Assembly (NCBI GenBank): GCA_030435675.1
Contig: CM059625.1
Location: forward strand, 5,952,001-6,016,000
Direction: 5' to 3'
DNA from: Steinernema hermaphroditum
Taxonomy: Eukaryota; Nematoda; Chromadorea; Rhabditida; Steinernematidae
Length of the DNA stretch: 64,000 nucleotides
This document shows positions 52,551 to 64,000 of the stretch, piece by piece; position 1 is the first letter of the stretch, and every line of letters begins with the position of its first letter. Made by a program: the position numbers and the translations under genes. Under the pieces are notes generated by a model, which saw nothing but the letters and a program-made list of their open reading frames with translations, had not been told where the DNA came from and searched no databases.

Positions 52551-54458
52551 ATGCTGGAAGTATATTGCCATGTTCTAGAGGTTATGGTCGCGCAGCAGAA
52601 GATGAAGGATTCGTCGTCGTCCGACGGTTCCGAGAACGGACGCACATCTCCCAGCAGCCTGAAGTCGAAGCTCGCCATGCTAAAAAGGTCATCCGCCAAG
52701 AAAGGTATGATTCATTTCATTATGACGAATCTCATCTATTCTTGCTACTGTTTTTGTCTCTTCTTCAGTGATTTTAGTCGTATGTAGGTCGTGATCGTTC
52801 ATTAACAGTTTTCCTTTTTATCCCCTTTGTGTTGTGTTGATTCATCGGTCTAATGACCGTGCTCTCGACGTAATTGGTTTCGCAATCATTGCAGCATTTG
52901 GGCATCACATAGTTTTATGTCCCAGCACTGACTTAATGATCATTACTTTCAGCCGCTGCGAATGATCCTTTCCGATTTCAAGGAAATGGCGTGGACTTCA
53001 AGGGAAAGCTCATTGGCGTTCGCGATGTTAGTGATGCACGCGGAGATGAGATGTGTGCCGAGGCTATGCGAAGTGCCAAGGCGCTTGTGAAAAGCACCGG
53101 AACTCACAAACAGCGTATCGTGCTCAACATCTCCATCCAAGGCCTGAAAATTAAGGACGAAAAAACGCAGGTAAATTAATCGATTTGATGTTCATCATCA
53201 CAGTGCTTGTTTCAGGTGGTCATCCACGACTTCCCGGTTTCTCGAATCTCTTTCATCGCCCGTGATACGACCGATGCTCGCGCATTCGGATTTGTGTACA
53301 GCGCTCAGAACGGGCTTTACAAGTTCTACGGAATCAAAACCGCGCAAACTGCCGACCATGCTGTTCTCTCAATTCGCGACATGTTCCAAATTGTTTTTGA
53401 AATGAAGAAGAAACAGATCGAAGAAGTTAAGCAGAAGCAGAACGAGGAGAGCGAAGAGAAGAAGACGGAGCAAGATGGTGTCCGCATTGAGGGTGGAGTG
53501 GCAGTCGCCGATCTGCTGGATCTTGAGACCGAGCTGCACATGATTGAGCAGGGATTCAACCAACTCCAGAACATCCCTGTGATGCCAGAAGACAGTTGGC
53601 CATCCAGCGCCCCCGTTGCTGCTCCACAATTCACTGCCGACCCATTCGGTGACTCGTTCACCCCGACTGTCAACTGGGGAAACACCTCCGATTCGTCAAC
53701 TGCCTCCCTACCCGCTTCCGCTGCTCCACAGACAAACGGTTGGTCTGCTTTCCCCCAACCATATGCCGCTTCATTGCCGCCGCCAGTGACTGGCGCCTTC
53801 ACTCCGGTTCGTTACATTTAAAATCCGTCATTTAATAAGGTTTTTAGAACAATCCGTTCGTCGCAAGTGCCCCCGTCCAGCAGCAGCACGATCCATTCGA
53901 CACGAAGTCGGCACAGCACATCATCAACACCATCGCTAACGGACACACTCATTTCGCTTCAACCGCTTCTACAACTGTAAACTGGGGAAGCACCTCTGAC
54001 TCGTCAAATGGATCCTCTGGATTTGAATCGTCGTCTCCTGGCATCGAAAACAAAGCACCTTTGTTCTCCAATGATGTCTTCGCCCCCCAACAGCAACAGA
54101 AGCCTCTTGTATCGTCCTGCAACTTTGCAACGAATTTCGATTCTCTTGAGAACAATGGGTATGTGTTGATTCTGTGTGGGCCTGATCAACGTAGTTACTT
54201 AGACACAAGTGGAGCGAACCACGAAAGGTGACCACTTTGGAGGAAGCGTTCTCGAAGCTTGTTGACATGGACTCTCTGGTGACAAACGCTCCAGCCGAAA
54301 CGAAGAAAAATCCTTTCGAGCACCTAATCAACCCTCCAAAGGCTTCGCTGAATTCTCTCTCTACCCCTCCCATGATCCCGTCTCGGGCTGCCGTACCAGC
54401 TCCCCTTGTTTTCCCTGGAAATAAGTCTGATCCCTTCAACGACGATTTCTTCAACTAA
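52551..54458 (+). CDS. dab-1: Disabled (DAB) adaptor with PTB domain
   Basis: Five exons (52551-52704, 52953-53170, 53216-53806, 53848-54158, 54203-54458) join in phase to 509 residues. A PTB/PID domain spans about residues 55-185, with the DAB signature [40 protein letters not shown] and [21 protein letters not shown] charged Lys/Glu/Gln helix follows. The rest is a low-complexity tail with many NPF/DPF motifs (DPFGDSF, NPFVAS, DPFDTK, NPFEHL, DPFNDDF). Such motifs bind EH-domain proteins and AP-2, and the PTB domain binds NPxY sorting signals. DAB proteins link LDL-receptor-type cargo to clathrin endocytosis and secretion. An ATG at 52602 ([11 protein letters not shown]) is an equally good start that would shorten the N-terminus by 17 residues. 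Confidence 0.93.
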
Positions 54459-55796
54459 TTAATTATGTTGTTGAAAAAGGGATTTATTTCCAACTGTTAT
54501 CCTATCTGTTCTTTCCCATACACACACTGCTGTTCCGGTTGGTGCGTTCCATTTATAATTGTTTCTTATGTATTCTACTTCTCTGCTCCGGTCAAACCTG
54601 TATTATATTGTAGATTTTTACCTTTTTCTAGCCCTTCCAATGTAAATCCCGATTAATCATTGAGACTACTACGTAGAAGCTCACATAAATATGCGTGTAT
54701 TTATTCGATTTGACTAACACTATCCTCCTCTCATTCGGATGAGAATTCGTTGTTGCCCCATTCTAGCGATCTATGTACATCTTCGCTAATGTGCCAAGCT
54801 TTTCATCTTTCGTCGTCACCACCTTACGGGAACCACCATAGCTTCTCTTCTTATGGGATGTCTTTCATCAAACTGCTTCTGTTCCAAGTGCGGTCACCGG
54901 CTCTGGACACCGGAACTGTTTGTTTTCATCTGCATAAGATGTCTATTCTAGTGAATCAGAAATGGGAGTCACTTTACTTGCTTCTTTTGACATCTGCCGC
55001 TGCGGTGTGCATCCCATTTTATGATTGTTCTTCACCTGATGGCTTAAGCACAGTTCTGTGATCTTGACTCTCTGTATTACATCAAACCGCCTTCTAATTT
55101 CTGTAAACTTCTTCGATTGTGGATGATCAAATACAGATGTTTCTTCTTACGTCGCCGATTTGGTGTCCTTAAAACGCATTTAGCGGCAAACAACGCTGTT
55201 CCCTAATGTGGAGTACGTCTTCGAAGTTGTTTTTTGGACGTCCATTTCCGCGCATTTCGTGGCATTGACACAGATTAACGAACGGCGCTGAGACCTTGAG
55301 AATCGTTGGTACGGGACAGTGAGTGCGGTGGCGGAATGGAGCAAAAGAAGAAAGAGAAAACTTTCAGCATGACGACGAATTCGCCCAGCGACTTCATTCA
55401 TCGCCAAGCTTCTTGCACCAATCCGGCTCTGGAACTGGCTTCTAGTGACTCACCCCATGAATCACCCTCCCCTCGTCGGGCAGATCAGATCACATCGGCT
55501 CCGAATCTCGCGTCTACCTCGAAGCTCCTCTGCCACAGTCGCGCACTCGCGCAAATTCATTTCTAAAGCGTTGGCGCTGCCGATCCTCTCAAATCGGGAC
55601 GATCCTCGGAGTGGAGGCGCGATCCGGCAGTCATGCGAGTGGCGATGCGGGCGGTGCGCGCTTACGGACGGAGTTGATGCCCTCGTTTCAGAGTGGAGAA
55701 CCGAGCGCATCGATTCCCCTCGGACATCCATTCAGCGACACCCCACTCCGCTGCCGTTCAGATCGTTTGCTACGTCAAGGATCTTCAGAGTCCAAC
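54459..55796. other. Intergenic, 3' flank of DAB and upstream of secreted protein
   Basis: Open frames at 55306-55566 (+) and 55445-55849 (+) overlap in different frames, have no domain and are probably 5' untranslated or promoter sequence. Confidence 0.35.
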
Positions 55797-56828
55797 ATGC
55801 GTTGGCTTCTCGTAGCGCTCTGCTGCGCGGGCCTCTTCCTCCACGGTAAGTACCTGAGGGTCGTCAGGGCATTCAATGACTTATTTCGATGCAGGAACCA
55901 GTTCTTCGGTCGATGCGCCTGTTATTGAGATCGTCCAGGACGAGCGAATTCCTGATCAGCCGGGATCGATTTCAGGTACGAAAAGAATGCGCCGTTTACG
56001 GCGAACGCCTTTGAAGTGTAAAGTTCTTTGTAAAACTTACACCGGTCAGGACGTTCTTAATGGTTGTGACGCTCCTAGGTCCGTTTGTCTAGACACCGCT
56101 CCCCTTCTTGTTTTTCCACATTTTTACAAATTCTTTTGGTACTCCGCAAGGATTCGGAACTTGCAAAGATCCCAGATGGAATCAAGTTGCCATCTGGGTG
56201 GACCTCACTGCCATAACCTCAAATGGGACCCTTTCAAAGTGCGAAATCGTTCGGAATGTAATTGAGTTCGCTTATGTCGCAACCTATTTTTGAGATCGCT
56301 CTGTGCGACTTTAGTCAGAGCATGGTCAAACCTGGAAACAAGGATTTCCTTGTTCCTTACTGAAATGGTTCCCAGTTGCTGACCGGTACTAAACACAATC
56401 GTCAACAATGAGCACTAATCTGCCGCATCTTTGTTTAAAATACGGAACTTTTTAACCTTTCGTCTCCCAAATGGGTGATGGATGTAGAGCCCAGTAAGAA
56501 ACAAATTGCATCCATTAAGAAGGTTGTTTTGCTGACGTCCAAAAACGACGTGATTTGCCACGTAACGATCGGAAATGCGCAACACCGGTGATTAATGCTT
56601 TCAGAGCAAAACGATGAGGATGCCGCGCTTGGAAGCAACAAACTACCTACAGGAAGTGAGTCAAACCCATTAGGCTCCTTTCACAGCACCTCTTCAGGAC
56701 CGTCTCTGGTCGAATACCCCATCACCGGAAGTCCGACCACTCCGAAAACACTCAGCGGAGCGATGCCGACGATTGCGGCGAGTCTCGCTCCCATCGCTGC
56801 TGTCGTTCTTGCTCGGCTCTTCCTCTAG
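55797..56828 (+). CDS. Unrecognised secreted or GPI-anchored protein
   Basis: The first exon (55797-55845) encodes a clean signal peptide, MRWLLVALCCAGLFLH, and ends at GTAAGT. The second (55895-55975) is in phase and acidic (IEIVQDERIPDQ). A further segment near 56151-56230 reads FGTCKDPRWNQVAIWVDL in a compatible phase. A piece near 56490-56590 (KKQIASIKKVVLLTSKNDVI) also looks coding. The last exon, from about 56605, is Ser/Thr/Pro-rich and ends in a hydrophobic tail, AASLAPIAAVVLARLFL, with nothing after it, like a GPI-attachment signal. I could not join all internal exons without a phase conflict, and I recognise no family. AATAAA at 56949-56954 is the likely polyadenylation signal. Confidence 0.55.
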
Positions 56829-56872
56829 TCTATCTCATGTTTATGTAAATACTCAGTGTATCGGCAAAATGT

Positions 56873-56878
56873 TTTATT
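56873..56878 (-). terminator. Polyadenylation signal of the fibronectin-III gene
   Basis: TTTATT on + is AATAAA on minus, 25 bp after the stop codon at 56903. With the plus-strand AATAAA at 56949-56954, the 3' ends of the two convergent genes overlap by roughly 100 bp. Confidence 0.6.
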
Positions 56879-56902
56879 TCACACGCAGTGGAATGGAAAA
56901 GT

Positions 56903-59900
56903 CATCGAGTCATGTGTTCTGCGACAAACACTTCAATTGAAGGGGGACAATAAATAGAGGAGGGAGAGTACTGCAAGAAGTAGCAGATGGCACCGTTGGA
57001 ATTCAGAAGCGCTTTTCCGAGGACACCCGTTGAGATACATATGGCAAGGGAGACGTCGTCCTGTTTCTGAATGTGGAACTGGAAAATGAGGACTACGAAA
57101 CCCGGTTACCTTTCGCTTCTTTTTCCTCTACTGCACCGGACAGTGAGACCCATTGCGTCTCCATCGCTACGTTCGACACCGTATAGGCCCGAATTTTTAC
57201 CATGTAATTGGTGTTGGACCGAAGAATGCCGTTGCAGTACTGTAGAATTGAATTAGTCTTTATTAGCGCAGACGGAAGCGAACCTTCTCGTCCAATCGCC
57301 GACGTTCACAGTCCTCTTCTCCTATTATAAAGGTAGTGCTTTTGACGGTGCGCTTTTGGAACGGATTGAAGGTGGAAGGCGATGCTCTGTACGCCGTCCA
57401 CTTGTCTTCGGATTTGACTTCGTACCAAGATTTTAGATCGAAATCATCGCCGCCGAGCTATAAATTGAAACAAAGTCAGCAAGTGCACTGCCGATAGTTA
57501 TTCATGGGGGTGAACCTTCACTAGAAACTTCGAAGATCTACTGTAATTCGATTCGGTAATCACTCTTTTATCAGTCGTTGACTGGAGAACTGATGTTGTG
57601 AGAGATCAGGAGGGAATTGCTATACGCGACTAAACCCGAACAGTGTGTTCAGCTTTACATTAACTCGTGTTTTGTGAACTTTGTGTTCTTCCAACATACC
57701 TCGGGATCTTCAGTGACGATCACAGCAACACTATCGATCACTCCATTCGTATCCGAAAAGAGACTGTAGTCGTTTTCGAACTGAAAAAAATTCTGCTTTT
57801 CCGTAAATAGATTGACACATACTTGAACAGAAAGCTCTCGGCTTCCATATCGCTGCAAAACCGGTAGCGATGTGGCTGAAAAGCTAACATACGCCAAGTG
57901 CTTTGATGTCATCACACTCACGTCTTCCAGCAAGGCCCACAGTGACCGTTTCGGATTCTGATTCTGCCTCGGCATCCCCAACTCCCATGATGACAGTAAT
58001 AGTGAAGGTGTAGTAGGTATCCGGAGTAAGATTTGTAAATCGGTAGTGGTTTTTGTTTTTCAACTCTACTGTATTGGTACTCTGATATCCGGTATTGGAG
58101 GTTCCCGTGTAACTAAGCAGTGGTGTTTAGGATGTGCACGCTAGAAGGAAGAACTCTTACCTAAGTCTGTAGCGACAGTCGTTGTCGGCGACGTTTTCGA
58201 TGTCCCAATAGAGGGTGGCGTACCCTTCCCCAAGCACTGGATACAACTTGTTCACTTTCAGTGGATCTGCAAAGATTTCGCATCCTTTTCAGTGACTCGA
58301 ATTGACCTCTTACATGTCGTGATTTTCGCTTCCACTGGTCTGCTGTAGACGTCTTTGTATACGGTGTAAAGAGTAAACGCATAAGTCTTCCCAGGAATCA
58401 GTTTGTTGAACGTGAAAGACTTTCTAAAGATAGACAGTCAGCGAGGATAACGTCACTAGATCACTAACTGATCGTCCTTCTCCAGCCGTTTTGTGATGTT
58501 CTTTGAAGAACCCGAAAACGTCAGTTCGTAATATTCGAACTTGTGCTCTGGGTCGGACTCTCCAAAATTGATGTTTATGGCGTATGACGAAATCTGGCCA
58601 GGGTAGAGAGTCGATGTGATCACGGGAGCTGTGCGTGATCACATAAGTACACTGTGTAACAATAACCGTCACTTACGCATCATCTGGCGAAGACCTTTCG
58701 TTTGACTGGAAATTCCGAGTTCGCGAGAGACGTTTTTCACGGTGAACGTGTACAGTTTCGCTGGTTCTAACTTCGAAATCATCACAGGCCCCGTTTTGTT
58801 AACCGTAATTTCGTTGGCAGAAGCTAATCTCTGAAAAACCCGTTGTTGGTTTTCAATAGATCTTTTCAAAAACTATTAAAAACCTGTCTTATCTGGTCTA
58901 ACACAATGATCAATGACCCCGTGGTCATGCACTTTGCCTATCGAAACTTATTTTATGCAGCAACATGTCGTAACATTTTAGGGACACTACCATCAAATGA
59001 AGAGAATAGATTAAGCTCCTATAGATGCTTATCATTTCCCCTAGAGATGCCTACGAACGTTGACTAAGAAAAGAAAGAAAAGATGAACCTTTCCCAGCGA
59101 GTACGATACGACGATATCGTAGTAATCGAAATCATGATGTTCGGGCCAATCAAACTCCAACTGCACATGGCCAACGTAAAACTCATCGGTGACAACTGAC
59201 TGAACACGAAGGTTTTCCACTGCTCTCGGCCCTATAACAGAGCGCTGGTTAGTCGACATCGTTTCAGAGACAGCTTACTTCCAAAATCAAGTATTCGATA
59301 TGCCCACCAAGATGCTGCCTCGCTTCCTTCGAGCATGCACGATGCTTTGATCTAAAATGATAGATTCAGGATTTTGGTTTCTATCTGACAAGTTCGATTT
59401 TATGGTTTTACAGATCAAATGAAGCTGCATATATTGGTTAGTTAAAGACTATCTTTGGGTGTTTTTTTTTTCACATACCTCGACCTTGTGACCCGGGAAC
59501 ATCTTCATATGAATGAAAGGCTCCGGACTAGCAACACTGAATGTATTCGGATTTGGAGCGGTAAGAACTGTGTAGTTAACAATGTATGTGTCGCATAAAG
59601 TGGTTTCCGGTGCTTCCCAGTCAACTCGAACTTGATCTCCTGTCTTCTGCACGAAGATATCAGCTGGCGGATTACTGTAGGCTGAGTAATTTGGACTCGA
59701 ACCGTATTTTCCTGCTTGCTGTGTTTCACTTGGGATGATCAAGTCAGATGTTTCTTTACTAGGCAAATCTTCTGTGAAGGTGCCACTCAAATCATTCGTT
59801 GATTGTGGAGGAGAATAAATTAAGTCGGTAGACGTCGACTCTAGAGGGACGGTTGAGATCTTCGTTTGAGTGCTTGTAGATGTTATGGGGGTGGTCATGG

Positions 59901-61945
59901 TGGTAGAGGCAGGTGTCGTGGATGTTTTTGTTGATGTTGTTGTCATGGGGCTGGCGGTTGTTGTGGATGTGGTGATTAAAGTGGATGTTGTTGTCTCCGT
60001 CGACGGTAACGATGTCGCCTCCGTCGAGAAGAAGGCTCTGGCAAGAGATGTCAGAATCTCCTCGGCTGTCGTAAGAGGAGGAAGCGTTGTTTTGAGCGAC
60101 GACGACGAGAACTTTGAGCTTGAAATTGCAAACTTCGGGGGCAGCGTCTGCAGGATGAATGTCGGCTTCGGGCTCGTTTTGTGGGCTGCAAAGGGAATGA
60201 ACGTGAAAATATGCACTCGCCATTACGGTAGACAAACAAGTAAGACGTTTTTGAGCAGCAGCCTTACGCTTAAATGTTTGCTTAAAAGGGGGTTAGTTGT
60301 AAAATAGTCGATGGCTTCTCAATGGGAGGTATTCAAGACTCATTAATGATATTCTCAATCGGTTTAGACCACTCTATTGACAATCTTTTGCATGCATGCC
60401 ATCGCCCCTTTTTGCTTCGCCTGCATTGCGCTTTTTTGAAACACCATAAAACATCGACCATTGAAAAGGAGTCGATTTCGACCAAGTCAACCGACCTCAT
60501 CAGCGATACAAAGACGTATTCAGAAGTTTTGCCGCGTCCACGGGCTCCCGTGCCTGTCGTGTTTGCGGAGGATCATCGTTGCGCGGCCCGTGCTTTGCGA
60601 CAATAACAGTCGCCCCTCGGCCCTCGTAATGACACAATTAGACGGTCGCATTCAACGGTAATCCTCTTGTACAGAATGTGTCAATAAGCAAACATGCTCT
60701 CGGCGATGGCGACGCAATGCCCGCGCACCGCCAGCCTCTCGCGCGCGCACTTAACGCTCTCAAATTTTGCACTCAAATCTGTAAACGAACCCCTTTGAAT
60801 CGGCTTAATCACTGCGTTGACTAATCATAAAAACTGTATTGACAATCGGTTTTTCCTTCGGTGACGCTTTGTCGAACCGGTCTCTCAATGCTCCTCCGGC
60901 TACTTACCTTCTACTTATCGGATTACGGTAATCGGCGACCAGAAAACAATGCGGGGGGACTTACCTTCTGTGTGGAAATTTGCCTCGATCGCCTTTTCGC
61001 TGGGAATCGTTTTGAAAACAGACAAAATCTTGAGATGGTACTGAGTGTCTGGAAGCAGTCCTTGAAGTCGCACGATTGTGGAATCTGTTTCAATGTAGTT
61101 AATATGGTCCTCCTGTCCATCTGGGGAGTACTCAAGATAATAAGAAAGATTATTTTTGCCTTCAGGCGGCAAAAACGATATTATAGCCTCTGTTTCTTCG
61201 GCAACAACCGACTCGAATCTCGGCGCTTGTGGACCTAAAATTGACGTGTAAGAACGGAGCTTCACATCGGCTTACTTGAAGGAAGCACCCGCTCGCTAAG
61301 GAGGAGTTGAGATCCATCACTGCGCAAACCGATGATTCTGACGTAGTAGTCGGTTGAAGGCGCCGTCTGATTTATAATAACGGAATAGCGATTGAGGGAA
61401 GCAGTGAAGTTGGGACGAGGTTCACCGAAAGGGGGTTGGTAGTCGATGAGCAGTTTAACCGTTCCTGGAGGAAGTGCTGGCAAGGAGACGAGATCGACGT
61501 AGACAGAACACTCGACTGTCTGAACAGATATATGAAGAACCATGCTTTAAAATAAATATTTAGGCGATTTTAGCCATCAACAGGAGCGAATTGTACTCAG
61601 AAAAAGAAAGTGAAGCTTGTAGCAGCAAGCGGTGGGAAATCGAGATGTAATCTGAATCGAAATTTGTATCATTTAGATTCTTGGCCTCCCTAAAGTTAAA
61701 CATCGAAATATCACTGGAACATAAACATAGGAAAATTCGAAAATCACTTTATTTTGAGCCCATTTCTCAACATTTCTCTTTGAGCCCTCCAGGATTACGG
61801 TACTCGGAAAAGAGCCATTGCAGAACTGCCTGGCATCTTTCGGATTCGTGTTGATTTCAGGATTTAACTGTAAAATGCAAGAAATAGCTAACTGACATAC
61901 CCTTAGCAAAGCGACTGCGAATATGGTAGCTATCAGAGTGTTCAT
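56903..61945 (-). CDS. Fibronectin-III/mucin membrane protein, like an R3 receptor phosphatase ectodomain but without phosphatase
   Basis: Eighteen exons on minus join in one frame to 996 residues: 61945-61901, 61867-61748, 61519-61276, 61234-60965, 60185-59479, 59351-59279, 59231-59089, 58830-58677, 58628-58469, 58423-58314, 58266-58161, 58112-57922, 57875-57823, 57780-57700, 57581-57516, 57457-57284, 57239-57110, 57066-56903. A signal peptide (MNTLIATIFAVALLR) leads to an FN3-like part. A Ser/Thr-rich mucin segment follows (about residues 255-370), then several more FN3 domains. The membrane-proximal block TTFIIGEEDC...YCNGILRSNTNYMVKIRAYT matches the domain before the membrane in DEP-1/PTPRJ/PTPRB and fly Ptp10D. 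Instead of a phosphatase, the chain ends with the hydrophobic LLLLAVLSLLYLL and about 14 more residues, then TGA. It may act as a decoy, adhesion protein or co-receptor; this is an inference. Confidence 0.85.
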
Positions 61946-64000
61946 AGAGAACGCCGATGACTTCTCATTTCCCACTCTTGAGAACAGTCGAGAGGATAGG
62001 ATGACTTCGCGTCTGAGTTCGGCTGTCGAGAGAGCAGCGGCGAACGGTCGACAACAAATGAGGGAAAATAATTAAGTGGTGTATTCTCAGAGTGCGAATC
62101 GCGCAGATTATAGACGAGATGATCGCTTTGTGTGTGCGCGCGAGGGGGAGGCGAGATAGCAGACGACGGTCGAACAGGGGCCGCGGACGCGTAACCGGTG
62201 CAGTGGACAATGCGATGTCACGAAAGGCGTCGTCTGCACCCGCGCGCCGCAGGCTGCAATAGGTGTCCGGATTCTACCGTTTTCATTCGATGCAACATAT
62301 CGAAAGCGTTGTCAACTCCTGGCCAAATAATGGCGAAAGTGCGTTTGACAGTTCAAAACAGACACGCAGACATCATTGTTCAGACCGCTTCTTAGGCTCA
62401 TCAATGGAACGGATTCACTTATTCAACTTTTTGAAAGTAATGTCGTTTCGGCCAATTGACGAAGCGTTGATCTGGACATCAAGGCCCATAAAAACCTTTA
62501 TGAACGGTGTTATGGGCAAGTTTGTGCTCATGGTCATGTCTTCCAGGCACTACAAAAAGATATCAGTTAATTATCAGTCCTCTTAGGCCCCTTCTGGACT
62601 GGGAATCTTAAAAAGTTCGAGGTTCGTTCATTCGTTGTAAAACGACATCATTCCACGGAAACATTTCTTATTATCAACTGTCTTTTCACGCACATAAATC
62701 TCATAATGATTAATGCAAAATAGAATGTCTGATTAGTAAACAGTCTGCGAACGTGTTCCGGTGCAATATTGACATCATTAAGCAAGATTTTGACTTTCAG
62801 GCCTGCAGGCAAATTCTGTATTGATGTGCTTTGATATCTTTAAGGAACGCGCTAACCAAAAACGAATGCACTTCTGAGTTGCCGCCTTGTTAGGCGAAGT
62901 AGAACTTAAGTAGATATTCTATTCTTTTAGAAGAGCACTTCAAAATAAAAAGGAGACTTCCGAGAACGGCCAAAAATGAGTATATTTTTTATACTCAATA
63001 TGTTACAATGAAATGTTTAAAGTACAACTTAAATATACACAATATCCGTGAAAGTTCTTCGATCCCTCAAAGGAATTGTCCACCTTCGCACACTGTGCTC
63101 CTATAATGCTTCCTCAACACCCTCGCAATGGCCAATAGATTAATTGAATCCTTTGATTGGACGACAACGTTCTCGGAAGTGGCGCTTCTTCTTGCAATTC
63201 CTTTTGATTTTTGCTAATAAGTCGATCTGTACAAGGAAGTAGGAGACGAAAATGCAAACAAACTCATCTCGTCTACTATGCATGAACAGTTGGATAAGCA
63301 AACGTTATTCCATATTCTTTGTTCACTCTGAACGTTTGTGTTCTAAGGCTTGATTCAATTCTATAGAGTAATTAAAATATGTTTTTCAATAACGGTTTAT
63401 CCGCTTGAGCTATGAATATAGAACAAGCACCATATTTTGAAGATAGTATTTGAAGATACCCCACGACGTCCTATCATAGGATTGGTTGGAAAGTTGGTTT
63501 GATCCACACCATACGTAAATGTTATTCATCACTAGTCACTTGAAGGAATGTGGATTGTCCTACGGTACTCACTCAAATACGGAACTCAGTTTTACTGCAA
63601 TATTATTAGATTATATTACAGCCCGCCATGTTGTCGTATCCACTTCAGCTGCTCTCCGCCAGTGAACTCCTTTCATCGCGCTCCTTAACGTGTTATTCCC
63701 TTTCTTTTCAACGTTGATGGAAATGTTTTATGAGATATTTAGGCGATGTAAACACATCTCTCCAGTCATCATCCAAATTGTTTTCGTCAACTTTTTATGG
63801 CAGAATAACGATTGTTTACCTGTTTGACGCTCGTCTCGTAACCGTTTTTGCGTAAGCTCGCGCGAGGGCCCTATGACATCGCGATGTCGAATATATGAAG
63901 GTAATAAAGAAAATGTGTCCCTGTTTTTCACATGTTTTGTTGTTTTCGACAAATAAATGAGAAGCGGATGTTTAGTTCTTTGCTCGCTTGCAGCTTTTTT
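61946..64000. other. Upstream flank, no gene recognised
   Basis: GC-rich up to about 62.3 kb, the likely promoter of the fibronectin-III gene, then AT-rich with short frames only to the window end. Confidence 0.4.

Noticed and set aside
54459..56902. Search for phosphatase-domain exons downstream of the fibronectin-III gene
   Set aside because: No HCxxGxGR-type signature or WPD-like block on the minus strand. The AATAAA right after the stop argues that the gene ends there.

Overview
The window looks like nuclear DNA of a nematode, most likely of the early-branching Dorylaimia (Trichuris-like). Genes are compact and have many very small GT-AG introns of about 42-51 bp. The gene set is metazoan, and the GC content (about 45% by eye) is far above that of Trichinella. 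The species assignment is an inference. All gene models below were built by hand from splice-site phase and remembered family conservation.

Layout. 1.8-4.6 kb: a ZRANB2-like splicing factor and a YIPF1/2 Golgi protein in tandem on +, flanked by two copies of a 135-bp repeat carrying a G:U-tolerant hairpin. 6.8-8.9 kb: a divergent G-protein alpha subunit (+). 9.6-11.5 kb: glycerol kinase (-). 14.3-15.9 kb: a neuropeptide-type GPCR (-). 19.4-24.5 kb: the Pol III factor BRF1 and a reduced WASHC4/SWIP homologue (both -). 25.0-29.5 kb (+): an ABHD17-like depalmitoylase, a truncated ALY/REF-like exon pair, and directly behind it a decayed PMS2 remnant. 31.4-35.2 kb: weak, unrecognised exons. 36.7-38.5 kb: a nematode serpentine receptor (-). 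38.5-46.5 kb: a gene-poor stretch. 46.5-49.0 kb: ANKRD29 (-), built of one-repeat exons. 52.5-54.5 kb: the Disabled (DAB) adaptor (+). 55.8-56.8 kb (+) and 56.9-61.9 kb (-): a convergent pair, an unrecognised secreted protein and a large fibronectin-III/mucin membrane protein. The latter resembles the ectodomain of an R3 receptor tyrosine phosphatase (DEP-1/PTPRJ) but has no phosphatase domain.

Most of this is ordinary conserved eukaryotic content. The unusual parts are the phosphatase-less DEP-1-like protein, the ALY/PMS2 junction, the stop-containing WASHC4 homologue, the proline-substituted P-loop of the G alpha, and the paired hairpin repeat. Two same-strand gene pairs (ZRANB2-YIPF and ABHD17-ALY) have gaps of only about 230-245 bp, with a strong acceptor 19 nt before the downstream ATG, so they could be operons resolved by trans-splicing.
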